41,174 nucleotides of DNA from Microcaldota archaeon (GTDB taxonomy: Archaea > Micrarchaeota > Micrarchaeia > Anstonellales > J096), in NCBI GenBank assembly GCA_030550115.1, contig JAUQPY010000031.1, positions 1-41,174 on the forward strand. Reading direction: 5' to 3'. The notes under the pieces were generated by a model. It was not told the DNA's origin. It made no database searches and worked only from the letters and a program-made list of their open reading frames with translations. Made by a program: the position numbers and the translations under genes. Shown here one piece after another: positions 31,307 to 40,578 of the stretch; position 1 is the stretch's first letter, and every line of letters starts with the position of its first letter.

Positions 31307-33555
31307 AACAATACTTTACTATAATTTACAGATCCATCCTTGCTCTTTTCTCTGAATACTTGGATAACCTGATTCCACATCACATTATTCTTTAATCTAT
31401 CATCATGTGTTATTATTATAAATTGATCTATATGATCTAAACTCAGTCTATTGATATTGTCTACAAGATTATCTATTGAAGAATCATCTAGATTATGGGT
31501 TGGTTCATCTAGTATTATAACTCTTAATCTCCTAGTGATCAGATTCAGAATGGCCAGTCTCAATGATAGAGCATAAATAGTTTTCTCCCCTCCACTCAAT
31601 CGATCAGCGGAAACCTCATTATCTCCTATGGAGATCTTCAATTCATATCCATCAGATTTATCTACAGCTATCTTTGGATCATTGTAAACTACACCTGCGT
31701 AAAGAGAATTCCAGAATAGACCCATACCTAGATTGATGTTCTGTATATATACTTGTCTATTTTTCGTCTGTAGATCTGAAATTCTATTCTTTATCTCCTC
31801 TAATTCTTTCTGCAAAGCTCTTAATATCTCCACACGCTCTATTTTCCTTTTCATATCTTCAATATCTCTCTCCAGTATCTCTATAGACTTCTGGAACTCT
31901 TTGCTCTGATTAGTTAGTAGGTTTATTTCTGATTTAGTACGTTTTATAGCCTCTTGTAATTCTACATATCTTTTAGACCATTCTCTGTATATTTTATCGT
32001 TTATCTCTAGTGATTTGAGTGTTTGATCTATCGATTCTAAGTTTTTAACAAAATTTTCCAACTCCTGCCTCAACTCTAATAATCTTTTCTGATCTTTCTT
32101 ATAAGATTCTATATTTCCAAGTGCTCTAGATATCTGGTCTCTGCGTCTCTCCAATTCTTTACCATAATCAGAAGGGATTTTACTCATGATATCTTTAAGT
32201 TGTTCGGAGACACTATTCTTATCATTCTTCAATTTCTCCAACTCTTGCTCCAGAACATTTAACTCATTCCGGATAGAACTGATCTCGGCTTCAATCCTTT
32301 TGGTATCATTATTAACTCTTTCTAATTCATTACTCCATCTACTCTTCTGTTCATTGTACTTAATATGAAGATATAATGCTGCTATCCCAAAAACTATAGC
32401 AGGTAATAAGGCAAGATTTATTACAAATATCCCAATTCCAAGAGCACCCATAGCTAAAATTAAAGCTATTATAAAAGTTAAATTTGAGGGTTTGGACCTG
32501 TTCAGTTGTTCCAACTCCTTTCTTAATGTATCTAATTCAAGATTACGCTCCTGCAAGGTTCTATACAAATCTTCTCTATTTCTAAATACACTATCGTACT
32601 TCTGATTGAGCTGATTCTGCAGATCATTCAATTTCATCGATTGATCTGTATATAACCTAAACTGCTCAATCTCCTTCTCTAGCTGCAATCGTTTCTCTTC
32701 TAATACTTCTGGATCCTCTAACTGAGTATTGCTGATTATCTGTTGCAATTTTTTAATATCCTGATTTAACCTATCTATCTTGGTTTCAGTTGCTATTTTT
32801 TTATCTCTGTATTGAATATATGTATTGTATTTCTGTTCTATTGTTTCCTTCTGTTTAGTCATACTCTCATAATCATTCTGCAATGATCTGAATTGTGAGT
32901 TCAACTCCTCTATTCTGGAGAGAGTGGTTTGATATCCTGATTTGAGTCTCTCCAATTCTTTCTGCTTAGTTCTATAACCATCCAAATCAATCTCCGTCTG
33001 CTTTATCTGATCTTTGATCCTATTTATTATCTTAGTTATCTTATCTATTCTATCCTGTATCTCTTCTATTCCCAATACTCTATCTATATTTAGCTTTAGC
33101 TCTTTAGGAGGCATGTTTATTAGCTGATATATATTGTCTTGAGCTCCATAGAATACATTACCAAATAATCTTTCGTCTATATTCAGAACCCGAGTAATAT
33201 GTTTTAGTATTTCATCATCATTTTCAGATATAAGATTTGAGTTATAATATAGCGCAGATCTACTCGGCTTATCTCTATATAAATTCCTAACGATTCTGAA
33301 ATTCTTCCCATCAACAGAAAACTCAATCTCTACCTTTGCAGACTTCTCCCCATCTCGTATGAAATTCCTCCTATTCTGCTTATTAATCCCTCTGTAACTA
33401 GTCTTTACTTCACCGAATAGAGCAAACACAATTCCTTCTACAATACTAGTCTTCCCAGAACCATTCTTACCATGAATTAATATCTTACCATGTCTAAAGG
33501 AGATCTGTGTATCTCGATGAGACATCCAATTCTGCAGTATTAATTTTTGTATCAT
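31303..33555 (-). CDS. Rad50/SMC-like ATPase with a transmembrane hairpin instead of a zinc hook
   Basis: 750 residues. Walker A GKNGSGKTS (29-37), Q-loop-like GAQDN (137-141), coiled coil ~165-355, a hydrophobic hairpin 358-398 (two helices broken near 379-385), returning coiled coil ~402-600, ABC signature LSGGEKT (653-659), Walker B VIILDEPT (679-686), and ITHDD H-loop (715-719). The head order matches Rad50. The coiled-coil apex has no CxxC hook, and the protein has no Cys at all; the hairpin lies at residue ~378 of 750, the exact middle. Bacterial YhaN-like proteins are the nearest known analogue (SMC-like with internal membrane helices). No Mre11 gene is adjacent. Middle gene of a three-gene ATGA-coupled operon. 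Confidence 0.88.
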   Translation of the reverse strand: MIQKLILQNWMSHRDTQISFRHGKILIHGKNGSGKTSIVEGIVFALFGEVKTSYRGINKQNRRNFIRDGEKSAKVEIEFSVDGKNFRIVRNLYRDKPSRSALYYNSNLISENDDEILKHITRVLNIDERLFGNVFYGAQDNIYQLINMPPKELKLNIDRVLGIEEIQDRIDKITKIINRIKDQIKQTEIDLDGYRTKQKELERLKSGYQTTLSRIEELNSQFRSLQNDYESMTKQKETIEQKYNTYIQYRDKKIATETKIDRLNQDIKKLQQIISNTQLEDPEVLEEKRLQLEKEIEQFRLYTDQSMKLNDLQNQLNQKYDSVFRNREDLYRTLQERNLELDTLRKELEQLNRSKPSNLTFIIALILAMGALGIGIFVINLALLPAIVFGIAALYLHIKYNEQKSRWSNELERVNNDTKRIEAEISSIRNELNVLEQELEKLKNDKNSVSEQLKDIMSKIPSDYGKELERRRDQISRALGNIESYKKDQKRLLELRQELENFVKNLESIDQTLKSLEINDKIYREWSKRYVELQEAIKRTKSEINLLTNQSKEFQKSIEILERDIEDMKRKIERVEILRALQKELEEIKNRISDLQTKNRQVYIQNINLGMGLFWNSLYAGVVYNDPKIAVDKSDGYELKISIGDNEVSADRLSGGEKTIYALSLRLAILNLITRRLRVIILDEPTHNLDDSSIDNLVDNINRLSLDHIDQFIIITHDDRLKNNVMWNQVIQVFREKSKDGSVNYSKVLL

Positions 33556-34289
33556 ATTTTTCTAATTGATAGAGAAAACTTATTAAAATATAAATTAGCC
33601 CCTAGAATCACAAGGAATGGTACTATTATAAATATGTTTATTATCAACATTATAATTCTAACAATATCCAATGGAAATACTAGACCAAATATGAAGATTA
33701 GAATTAGATTTATTATCAAGCCTATAGCAGAATACATAATAGGATAGATTGCTAGCTCTTTTCTAAAAATATATAGTTTCCTAATTGCTCTATCAAAATC
33801 GACTTCTTCTATAACAATAGCGTATGGTATAAATAGGAATATATAGCTGATTAGGAAGAATATTATAGAGAGTATCATCGGATCCCATGCATTTACATAC
33901 CATAACACTGAGAGATTGAACTGTATCAGAAACCAGATTATAAATATCTTATAAACCTCTGGAAAACTAGAGGTGATGTTTTTTATAAACACACTTGGAT
34001 ATATTCTATCGGCTCTGTATTCTTTGGTAGCTACTGTTAATATAATCAGAGATAGGGTATAGAGTGCAATAACGATCAGAAAAGAGAATAGTGCAAATAT
34101 GAACTCGAGTAGATTTATTTCAGTTATCTTAGATATACGCAGGAATATTCCTGTAACTGAAATATATATGTAATCTTGAAAGGTCAATATTAGAATACCC
34201 GTGACTATAAGTATAACAAATCCTAATAATATGATCAGATCATACGCCTGTTTAAATATCTCTATACTACTTTTAATCTCAAATATCAT
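33552..34289 (-). CDS. Six-helix membrane protein, first gene of the Rad50-like operon
   Basis: 245 residues with about six hydrophobic helices and a loop IPYAIVIEEVDFDRAIRKLY that resembles the region after the membrane helices in DUF4013/GPDPase-membrane-type proteins, though this is not decisive. An in-frame ATG at 34361 would add 24 residues, but TATATTTAAAAA on the minus strand (34309-34320) sits about 26 bases before 34289, so the later start is chosen. Its stop overlaps the Rad50-like start (ATGA at 33552-33555). Confidence 0.7.
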   Translation of the reverse strand: MIFEIKSSIEIFKQAYDLIILLGFVILIVTGILILTFQDYIYISVTGIFLRISKITEINLLEFIFALFSFLIVIALYTLSLIILTVATKEYRADRIYPSVFIKNITSSFPEVYKIFIIWFLIQFNLSVLWYVNAWDPMILSIIFFLISYIFLFIPYAIVIEEVDFDRAIRKLYIFRKELAIYPIMYSAIGLIINLILIFIFGLVFPLDIVRIIMLIINIFIIVPFLVILGANLYFNKFSLSIRKI

Positions 34290-34320
34290 ATATATATTAA
34301 AACCTAAGTTTTTAAATATA
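34290..34320. promoter_or_regulatory. Divergent promoters for the Rad50-like operon and PDO-tyrS
   Basis: TATATATTAAAA (34291-34302) lies about 26 bases before the likely plus-strand transcript start, leaving a short leader with AGGTGAT before the PDO ATG. TTTTTAAATATA (34309-34320), read on the minus strand, is centred about 26 bases from the membrane-protein ATG at 34289. Confidence 0.5.
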
Positions 34321-34333
34321 AACAGGTGATTCC

Positions 34334-34999
34334 ATGAGAAACTTATTAGATGCCGAGACAAGAAAGATCCTAACAGATTATCTGAGCAAGATGGAGAGCC
34401 AGGTAGAACTAGTTGTTATTCTAGATCACAATTCCCCAAATTGTGTTTACTGTAAAGATATACAACAACTGTTTACAGAACTAGCCGAATTGAATATACC
34501 TAAACTGAAGATAACTATATTTGATAAATATCATCCTGAATTTGAGAAGAGATATGGAATACGTGAATCTGATGTTCCTGCTATTGTGTTTGTGAATAAT
34601 AATATAAAAGGACAGATAGTCTATAGAGGCGTTCCATCAGAACAGGAATTTAGTGTATTTATAGAGACTATATTAGAGGTATCATTGGGACACATACATA
34701 TCCCTCAGGAACAAATAGAGAAATTAAATAGAATCGATAAGAAAATTAAGATAAATGTCTATGTAACCCCAACATGTCCATACTGTCCAACAGCAGTAGC
34801 AATGGCATTTGCAACAGCAATGGTTAATCCAAATCTCTCAGCACATGCAGTTGAAGTGACCGAATTTGAGGAGGAGGGAGCTAAATACAATATAAGAGCT
34901 GTACCTACAATAGTTATAAATGATGGAGCAGTTAAATTTGAGGGAGCATTGCCCTTGGATCGATTTATAGCTAAGATTGAGGAAGCTGCAAAGAAATGA
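34334..34999 (+). CDS. Protein disulfide oxidoreductase (double-thioredoxin PDO)
   Basis: Archaeal PDO, a thiol-disulfide exchange enzyme with two thioredoxin folds. N-terminal unit has CVYC (Cys37, Cys40) with cis-Pro near SDVPAI; C-terminal unit has CPYC (Cys148, Cys151) with RAVPTI. 221 residues, the same size as known PDOs. Relevant to the Cys-rich proteins of this window, though not in the same operon. Ribosome binding site AGGTGATT; stop overlaps tyrS (ATGA). Confidence 0.9.
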   Translation: MRNLLDAETRKILTDYLSKMESQVELVVILDHNSPNCVYCKDIQQLFTELAELNIPKLKITIFDKYHPEFEKRYGIRESDVPAIVFVNNNIKGQIVYRGVPSEQEFSVFIETILEVSLGHIHIPQEQIEKLNRIDKKIKINVYVTPTCPYCPTAVAMAFATAMVNPNLSAHAVEVTEFEEEGAKYNIRAVPTIVINDGAVKFEGALPLDRFIAKIEEAAKK

Positions 35000-36036
35000 G
35001 TGATCTAGATAGTAGATTAGAACTATTCAAGAGAAGGCCTACAGAAGAGATAGTTAATGAGGATCTGCTGATTGCTAAACTAGAATCAGGAAAGACACTT
35101 AAGCATTACATAGGATTTGAAGTCTCCGGATTGATACATTTAGGTACCATATCAACATTGCTGAAAGTGAGAGATTTAAAGAGTGCTGGAGTGAATGTAA
35201 ACATATTTATAGCTGATTATCATAGTTGGATAAATCGTAAGTTTGGAGGTGATCTAGATCTTATAAGAAAAGTATCCTCGGAATATTTTAGACCATTTCT
35301 TGAGATTATGGGGATAGAAGCTAATTACATATTAGCATCAGAATTATATGATAACGATTATTGGAGATTGGTTTTGCAAATAGGTAACTCAAGTACTGTG
35401 AACAGAGTAAAGAGAACACTTACTATCATGGGAAGAGAAGAATCTGATAGTAATCCTGTCTCATTCTTCATATACCCTCTCATGCAGGCTGCAGATATAT
35501 TCAAGCTGGAAGTGGATATCGCTCATGCAGGTATGGATCAGAGAAAGGTTCATATGTTAGCAGTGGATGTTGCAGAGAAGATAAACAGAGAGAAACCAGT
35601 GTGTTTACATACTCATCTAATTCCTGCTCTAGATTATGATGGTAGAATGGATATAGTTGATGCAAAGATGAGTAAGAGCAAAGGGAACAGTGCTATATTT
35701 ATACACGACTCTGAGGAGGAAATACGTAGGAAGATAAATGGGGCATATTGTCCTCCAAGAGTCCTGGAGAATAATGTTGTATACGAGATATTGAAATGGA
35801 TTATAATTAGAACGGATACGGAGGAATTTACAATACCTAGAGATATGAAATATGGAGGGGATATAACTCTAACTATGCCTGAGTTTGAGAGATTATACAT
35901 TGAAGGTAAGATCCATCCAATGGATTTGAAGAGATTTGTTTCAGATAGTCTGATAAGAATGCTTGAACCTGCTAGAAAATTAACTGAGCAGAAAATGGAT
36001 CTGGTGAATTTTGTAAAATTATCTAGAACTAGATAA
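34996..36036 (+). CDS. tyrS: Tyrosyl-tRNA synthetase
   Basis: 346 residues, archaeal/eukaryotic type without a C-terminal S4 domain. HIGH-like HLGT at residues 48-51 in YIGFEVSGLIHLG, Tyr-pocket region IFIADYHSWINRK, FIYPLMQAADIFKLEVD, DQRKVHMLA, and KMSKSKGN at 224-231. The C-terminal GKIHPMDLKRFVSDSLIRML is the anticodon-binding region. Overlaps the PDO gene by four bases. Confidence 0.95.
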   Translation: MSDLDSRLELFKRRPTEEIVNEDLLIAKLESGKTLKHYIGFEVSGLIHLGTISTLLKVRDLKSAGVNVNIFIADYHSWINRKFGGDLDLIRKVSSEYFRPFLEIMGIEANYILASELYDNDYWRLVLQIGNSSTVNRVKRTLTIMGREESDSNPVSFFIYPLMQAADIFKLEVDIAHAGMDQRKVHMLAVDVAEKINREKPVCLHTHLIPALDYDGRMDIVDAKMSKSKGNSAIFIHDSEEEIRRKINGAYCPPRVLENNVVYEILKWIIIRTDTEEFTIPRDMKYGGDITLTMPEFERLYIEGKIHPMDLKRFVSDSLIRMLEPARKLTEQKMDLVNFVKLSRTR

Positions 36037-36037
36037 A

Positions 36038-36049
36038 GGTTTTAAAAAC
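36038..36049 (+). promoter_or_regulatory. TATA box for S19e-PDCD5
   Basis: GGTTTTAAAAAC right after the tyrS stop is centred about 27 bases before the S19e ATG; there is no ribosome binding site, so the message is likely leaderless. Confidence 0.6.
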
Positions 36050-36070
36050 TATTATAATTCTTTAATTAAC

Positions 36071-36478
36071 ATGCACGTACACCAAATAAGAGCAGATGTA
36101 TTAATAAGAAAACTTGCTGATCGATTGAAAAACGAATTACCCAAACCTGAATGGGTTGATTATGTGAAGGCTGGAGTATATGCAGAAAGACCTCCCGAAC
36201 AGGAAGATTTCTGGTGGATAAGAGCTGCGGCTATAATGCGAAAACTATATTTACATGGAGCTATAGGTGTGTCTAGATTGAGAAAAATGTATGGTAAGAG
36301 AAAGAAGAGAGGAGTTAAGCCAGAGCACAAATACCCTGCTGGAGGAAAATTGATTAGAAATATCCTTCAGGGTTTGGAGAGATTAGGATATGTGAGAAAG
36401 GTTCAGAAAGGTAGAGAATTGACTGGCAAGGGAAGAGCTCTATTGGATTCTCTTGCTAAGGAATATGGATCAGGATAA
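36071..36478 (+). CDS. rps19e: Ribosomal protein S19e (eS19)
   Basis: Small-subunit protein of archaea and eukaryotes. LPKPEWVDYVKAGVYAERPP, then EDFWWIRAAAIMRKLYLHG, IGVSRLRKMYGKRKKRGVKP, and the C-terminal NILQGLERLGYVRKVQKGRE match S19e closely. 135 residues. Followed by PDCD5 with a 14-base overlap, a pairing common in archaea. Confidence 0.96.
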   Translation: MHVHQIRADVLIRKLADRLKNELPKPEWVDYVKAGVYAERPPEQEDFWWIRAAAIMRKLYLHGAIGVSRLRKMYGKRKKRGVKPEHKYPAGGKLIRNILQGLERLGYVRKVQKGRELTGKGRALLDSLAKEYGSG

Positions 36479-36743
36479 TAAACCAAAACAGGAACCTAGA
36501 GACAAGGAAGAAGAGATAAAGAGATTATTAGTAATTGCCCTTACTCCTGAGGCATATACAAGATTGATGAATGTTAGAATCGCCAATCCTGAATTTTTTC
36601 AACAGGCTGCATCTGTTGTGTTACAAATCTTCTCCAGATATGGAAAAAAGGTGGATGAGCAGAGTTTGATAGATATTCTTAGAAAACTCAAGGAGAGATC
36701 TGATAGTGATAAGGGCGGAAACATAATCATACGGAGGAAGTGA
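36465..36743 (+). CDS. PDCD5-related DNA-binding protein
   Basis: 92 residues, helical, acidic N-terminus then IKRLLVIALTPEAYTRLMNV, the LTPEA-type motif with the R-x-x-x-V-R-x-x-x-P continuation (VRIANPEF) and a basic C-terminal tail (GNIIIRRK). Matches archaeal PDCD5 homologues, found downstream of S19e. An in-frame TTG at 36453 is less likely than the ATG at 36465. Confidence 0.88.
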   Translation: MDQDNKPKQEPRDKEEEIKRLLVIALTPEAYTRLMNVRIANPEFFQQAASVVLQIFSRYGKKVDEQSLIDILRKLKERSDSDKGGNIIIRRK

Positions 36744-36746
36744 TAA

Positions 36747-36758
36747 TTTTTTAAAAAG
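36747..36758 (+). promoter_or_regulatory. TATA box for the VirB6-like gene array
   Basis: TTTTTTAAAAAG is centred about 29 bases before the ATG at 36781, with a second TTTAAATAAT nearer. No ribosome binding site precedes the ATG, so translation is probably leaderless and this starts a new operon. Confidence 0.55.
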
Positions 36759-36780
36759 TGTTTAAATAATATAAAAATAG

Positions 36781-38319
36781 ATGGGAATTATTGATATCAT
36801 AACCAGAAATCTATTAATACTGGCTCTAGGTCTGGGGATCGGCCTAGCTATAGCTGTTTTGATATACTTCTACAATCTTATATTCAAGAAAGATCAGGCC
36901 AAATCCTTGGATGCAGTTAAAGATGTTATTATAGTTGTTTTCTATCTGATATTACTATTTGCAATTGATCTTGCGTATAATCTATTCCTATCGGCATGGT
37001 TAGGTATCCCTGTGGGTCCGGGTGATAATCTGAGGATTGCTGAGGCAGTAATCTACAAGGATATCGATAAATTCAGGGAGACTTTGATGTATATATACGT
37101 AGCAGATTTTGTGATTAATCTCTTTGGATCATTTTCAGCACATCTACATGCAGCAATAAATCCGGAGATGACCAAGTTGCAAGGAGTGTCTGTTCTAAAT
37201 AGAGTAATGGAAGGTATGACTTCATTATTACAAAAGGCTAGTTTGGATCCTTACAAAGCAGAGATGGGTATTGATTATTTCTATAAGATGAATTCTGTAA
37301 TACAACTGCTCTACAATGCCTCATATGGTCTGTTCCTAGTTCTTGTATATAAATATATCAAACTCACAGTTATAACTTACTTACCTCTAATTATGTCTAT
37401 CTTTATTCCTTTAGGTCTAGTTCTGATATTCATACCTATTACTAGAAAGGTAGGAATGACTATTGTTGGGTTGGCAGTAACACTTTACTATCTCTTCCCA
37501 GTGTTTATAATATACTCAGACACTGTTCTTAGGAATATGCCTGATTTTGATCACAGATATATTTCAGCTTATATCTCTCCTACCATAGTAGAATTTTTGG
37601 ATAAGAGTTCAGGATCTAATCCTGCCACAAGAGCAGGTTATAAGTACGCATTTATAGAGAGAGAAAAGGCAATACAGAAATCTCTGGATTACGTATTCCT
37701 AGAACAAGATAGGAGCAATATTATGGAGCCTGATCAGAACAATCCTGTGGGGAAGCTGGAGAAAGAAGGAGTAGGTGTGTTTCATATATATTCATTCGTA
37801 GATGCACAATCAGTATGTGACCCAGGGACCAATGACAGAGAAGTTTGTAGAGAATATCAAACAGCTAACATAGGTGACTACAGATCAGAGAATGTATTAG
37901 CTCCTCTTGGATCTCTGTATGCAAATACAGTAAAATACTCTGCAATAGTTAGAGTAGGAACAGCTATAAAACAGGTTATATCCACAGCATCCATAGTATC
38001 ATCTCTAAATCCATTTGCAGTTGCAATGATAAATATACTTGGAATGGCTGTTAATATGTTCCTGTTTGCAATCCAAATAACTCAGGTTTTACCTATCCCT
38101 GGATTGAGCCAAATCCTATATGGAGCTCTAAATATTCCATTCTTACCATTCCTAATGTTTAGAACTGCATTAGAAGCAGCATTGATAGCTTACAAGATAA
38201 TTATATATGGATCTATAACTATCTTTTTAGATATCTTTCTAATTATCACCGGATATAGAGCAGTAGCATCTGTAATTGGAGCTGAGCAGAGAATACTAGG
38301 TTTGGAGAGGGTGCTGTAG
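36781..38319 (+). CDS. Polytopic membrane protein, VirB6-like paralogue 1
   Basis: 512 residues, about eight membrane helices. The defining block is at 217-240 (FIPITRKVG, then IVGLAVTLYYLFP), shared in pattern with the two following genes. An extracytoplasmic loop at ~255-375 holds Cys342 and Cys350. The C-terminal part ITGYRAVASVIGAEQRILGL matches the last 23 residues of paralogue 3 in spacing. The organisation, several divergent multi-spanning copies in a row, is that of VirB6/TrbL-like proteins of type IV secretion or archaeal DNA-import systems; no ATPase is visible yet. First gene of the array. Confidence 0.6.
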   Translation: MGIIDIITRNLLILALGLGIGLAIAVLIYFYNLIFKKDQAKSLDAVKDVIIVVFYLILLFAIDLAYNLFLSAWLGIPVGPGDNLRIAEAVIYKDIDKFRETLMYIYVADFVINLFGSFSAHLHAAINPEMTKLQGVSVLNRVMEGMTSLLQKASLDPYKAEMGIDYFYKMNSVIQLLYNASYGLFLVLVYKYIKLTVITYLPLIMSIFIPLGLVLIFIPITRKVGMTIVGLAVTLYYLFPVFIIYSDTVLRNMPDFDHRYISAYISPTIVEFLDKSSGSNPATRAGYKYAFIEREKAIQKSLDYVFLEQDRSNIMEPDQNNPVGKLEKEGVGVFHIYSFVDAQSVCDPGTNDREVCREYQTANIGDYRSENVLAPLGSLYANTVKYSAIVRVGTAIKQVISTASIVSSLNPFAVAMINILGMAVNMFLFAIQITQVLPIPGLSQILYGALNIPFLPFLMFRTALEAALIAYKIIIYGSITIFLDIFLIITGYRAVASVIGAEQRILGLERVL

Positions 38320-38320
38320 A

Positions 38321-39394
38321 ATGTTGTCGATCATAGATAGTTTTGTTGTAGCGTTGGTAATGATAGTTGCTGGATATATATTGTTACTATTTGTCATGGC
38401 TAGACTTAGTAGTAACGAAGAGTGGAAACAGAATTTCAAGATAGAGTTGCAACAGCTACTATTGAGTTTGCTATTACTAATAGGTGTATACGCGATAGCA
38501 GGTTTTGTTACTATGATCTATCAATACTATACAGGTGGATTGGATGCATTCAACTATCTATCCATTCAACTAATATCCATAATGAAAAACTTACACTTCT
38601 ATGCATCTCATCTAACTCTTTCAGCATCTCTAATGAGAATGTTCGGAGAGTTTACAAATATAGGTTATCCGCATGGTTCTTATGGATCAGCTAGATTACC
38701 TACTACTCCTGGTGTAGATCTGTTAGCATCAGTTACTTTTCAGATCAGAGATCTGCTTATGATAGCTACAGGTGGTTTGGTTATGCAATCTATACTTTTT
38801 GATCTTATAAAGAATCTAGCACTTACTGTAGTATTGCCTATAGGGATTGTTTTGAGAATCTTGCCAATCACTCGACAATTTGGAAATGAACTGATCGGCC
38901 TGAGTGTTTCATCATATATAATATTACCTATTATTTATTTGGTTTTCTTCCAAACCATCCAAGAAGTTGCTAATGAGAGAGGAGGGTTTATAGAGAGGTT
39001 TGTTGATGGATATCTTGCAATAGGTGACACTAGATTGATAGAGCCAGATAAGATAATCGTTGATATACAGAAAGATCACCAGACCAGTATTCAGGACAGT
39101 ATGGATAGATTGAACAACTATTTTGATAGATATAAATCAGAGATTGATTCAGAAGTAATGGGAAGTACTGCTGATGAGCATAGGCTCTACAGATTCTTTG
39201 AAACCTATTTAACTACTGGATTGATATTAGGATTTCTAAATGTAGGATTTCCCATATCATTTCTATTTCTTTACTCCTTATTGCTATATGCCTCAGGATT
39301 CTTAGTATTTGGATTTGGATTACCAGGATTTGCCATAGCAATAACACTGACAGCTGCTAAGAGTATTAGAGATTCTCTGGAGAGATTGGTATGA
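38321..39394 (+). CDS. Polytopic membrane protein, VirB6-like paralogue 2
   Basis: 357 residues, about seven membrane helices. One membrane helix near 9-26, a polar loop with EEWKQNF then ELQQLLLSLLLLIG, a central soluble loop ~212-290, and the shared block at 175-203 (GIVLRILPITRQFG, IGLSVSSYIILP). No Cys-rich extension. Starts two bases after the stop of paralogue 1, with GGGTGCT upstream; overlaps paralogue 3 by four bases. Confidence 0.6.
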   Translation: MLSIIDSFVVALVMIVAGYILLLFVMARLSSNEEWKQNFKIELQQLLLSLLLLIGVYAIAGFVTMIYQYYTGGLDAFNYLSIQLISIMKNLHFYASHLTLSASLMRMFGEFTNIGYPHGSYGSARLPTTPGVDLLASVTFQIRDLLMIATGGLVMQSILFDLIKNLALTVVLPIGIVLRILPITRQFGNELIGLSVSSYIILPIIYLVFFQTIQEVANERGGFIERFVDGYLAIGDTRLIEPDKIIVDIQKDHQTSIQDSMDRLNNYFDRYKSEIDSEVMGSTADEHRLYRFFETYLTTGLILGFLNVGFPISFLFLYSLLLYASGFLVFGFGLPGFAIAITLTAAKSIRDSLERLV

Positions 39395-40578
39395 ACCCAA
39401 TTATAGATGCAGTTGCCCCTATTATAGGGATATCAATTTTAATATACATAATAGCTTATCTCGTTGGGAGAATTCTGAACAAACCTGATATACCTGCCTT
39501 TATCAACATGGAACTCTTATCTCTTATAATTTTCATAGCTCTACTGGTAGTGTTGTTGTATATGTTGGATTTTGCAGTTGATATAACTATATCGAATCTT
39601 AATCCTGATGCAAAATCTGAAGTATGTGATAAATATGGAATATCTATATCAAGATGTCATGTTGCTATAGCAGGATATTTTCTGGAGAGCGTACTTAGGG
39701 AACTTACAGATTATTATATACAGTTAAATGCAGTTCTTCTAACTACTAATTTTGTAAAACAGACTTATTCTGTGAAAGCAATTCAGGGAGATAAATTCGT
39801 AAAGCTAAACATGAATCCATTTATATTCGTACCCTCACTGTACATAGAACCTATAATCGGATTGGTTCAGACGATGTTGCAGTTCGCTATAGCCCAGTTC
39901 ATTGTTCTTTGGTATATCACATCTCCGCAGTTTTTCATAGGTTTCTTGACTTTAGGAATTGTTCTTAGATTATTTGCTGTAACCAAATCGGCTGGTGGAT
40001 TGATAATAGCTCTAGTTATAGGTTTATATTATGTATTCCCAATGGCATATGTTCTGATAGATGTACACTACAGATATTCATATCCTGGTACTTATGGGTT
40101 TGATAAGATAAATACCTATAGAGTTACTGATCATCTCCTATCTACATTTGGAATTCCATTTGGAGATCGATTGGATGCGGCCATAAATGCCATACTGAAT
40201 GTAGAGAGTAAACCTATTGATCCTAATGATCCAGATTCAGTAGTTAGTAGTTTGGGTGCTGCTCTCAGTAACATGGCTAGCATAGCTAAAGCGATTATAA
40301 AGATTGCTACTGTATTAGGTGCCATGCTATCAGTATATACCCTCTCATTTTTACCGCCTGTAGCTATAGGATATACTCTTGTAGGAGATGCTGTTCCAGA
40401 TATAATGAGTAGTATTATTAATATGCCTATTATTCTATTAAACATCTACACTGAATTTTTTATAATATTTGCAGTACTGATATACATATCTCTAATAAGC
40501 ACTGTGGCATTTGTTAAAACACTATCCCCAATATTAGGTGGTGACGTTGAAATTGCTGGTATTACTCGTTTTATATAG
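39391..40578 (+). CDS. Polytopic membrane protein, VirB6-like paralogue 3
   Basis: 395 residues, about seven membrane helices. Shared block at 189-217 (GIVLRLFAVTKSAGG, IGLYYVFP). Two Cys (79 and 89) lie in the first extracytoplasmic loop, probably a disulfide. C-terminal VKTLSPILGGDVEIAGITRF aligns with the end of paralogue 1. The codons for LGGD contain GGTGGTGA, the ribosome binding site of the fourth gene. Confidence 0.6.
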   Translation: MNPIIDAVAPIIGISILIYIIAYLVGRILNKPDIPAFINMELLSLIIFIALLVVLLYMLDFAVDITISNLNPDAKSEVCDKYGISISRCHVAIAGYFLESVLRELTDYYIQLNAVLLTTNFVKQTYSVKAIQGDKFVKLNMNPFIFVPSLYIEPIIGLVQTMLQFAIAQFIVLWYITSPQFFIGFLTLGIVLRLFAVTKSAGGLIIALVIGLYYVFPMAYVLIDVHYRYSYPGTYGFDKINTYRVTDHLLSTFGIPFGDRLDAAINAILNVESKPIDPNDPDSVVSSLGAALSNMASIAKAIIKIATVLGAMLSVYTLSFLPPVAIGYTLVGDAVPDIMSSIINMPIILLNIYTEFFIIFAVLIYISLISTVAFVKTLSPILGGDVEIAGITRFI

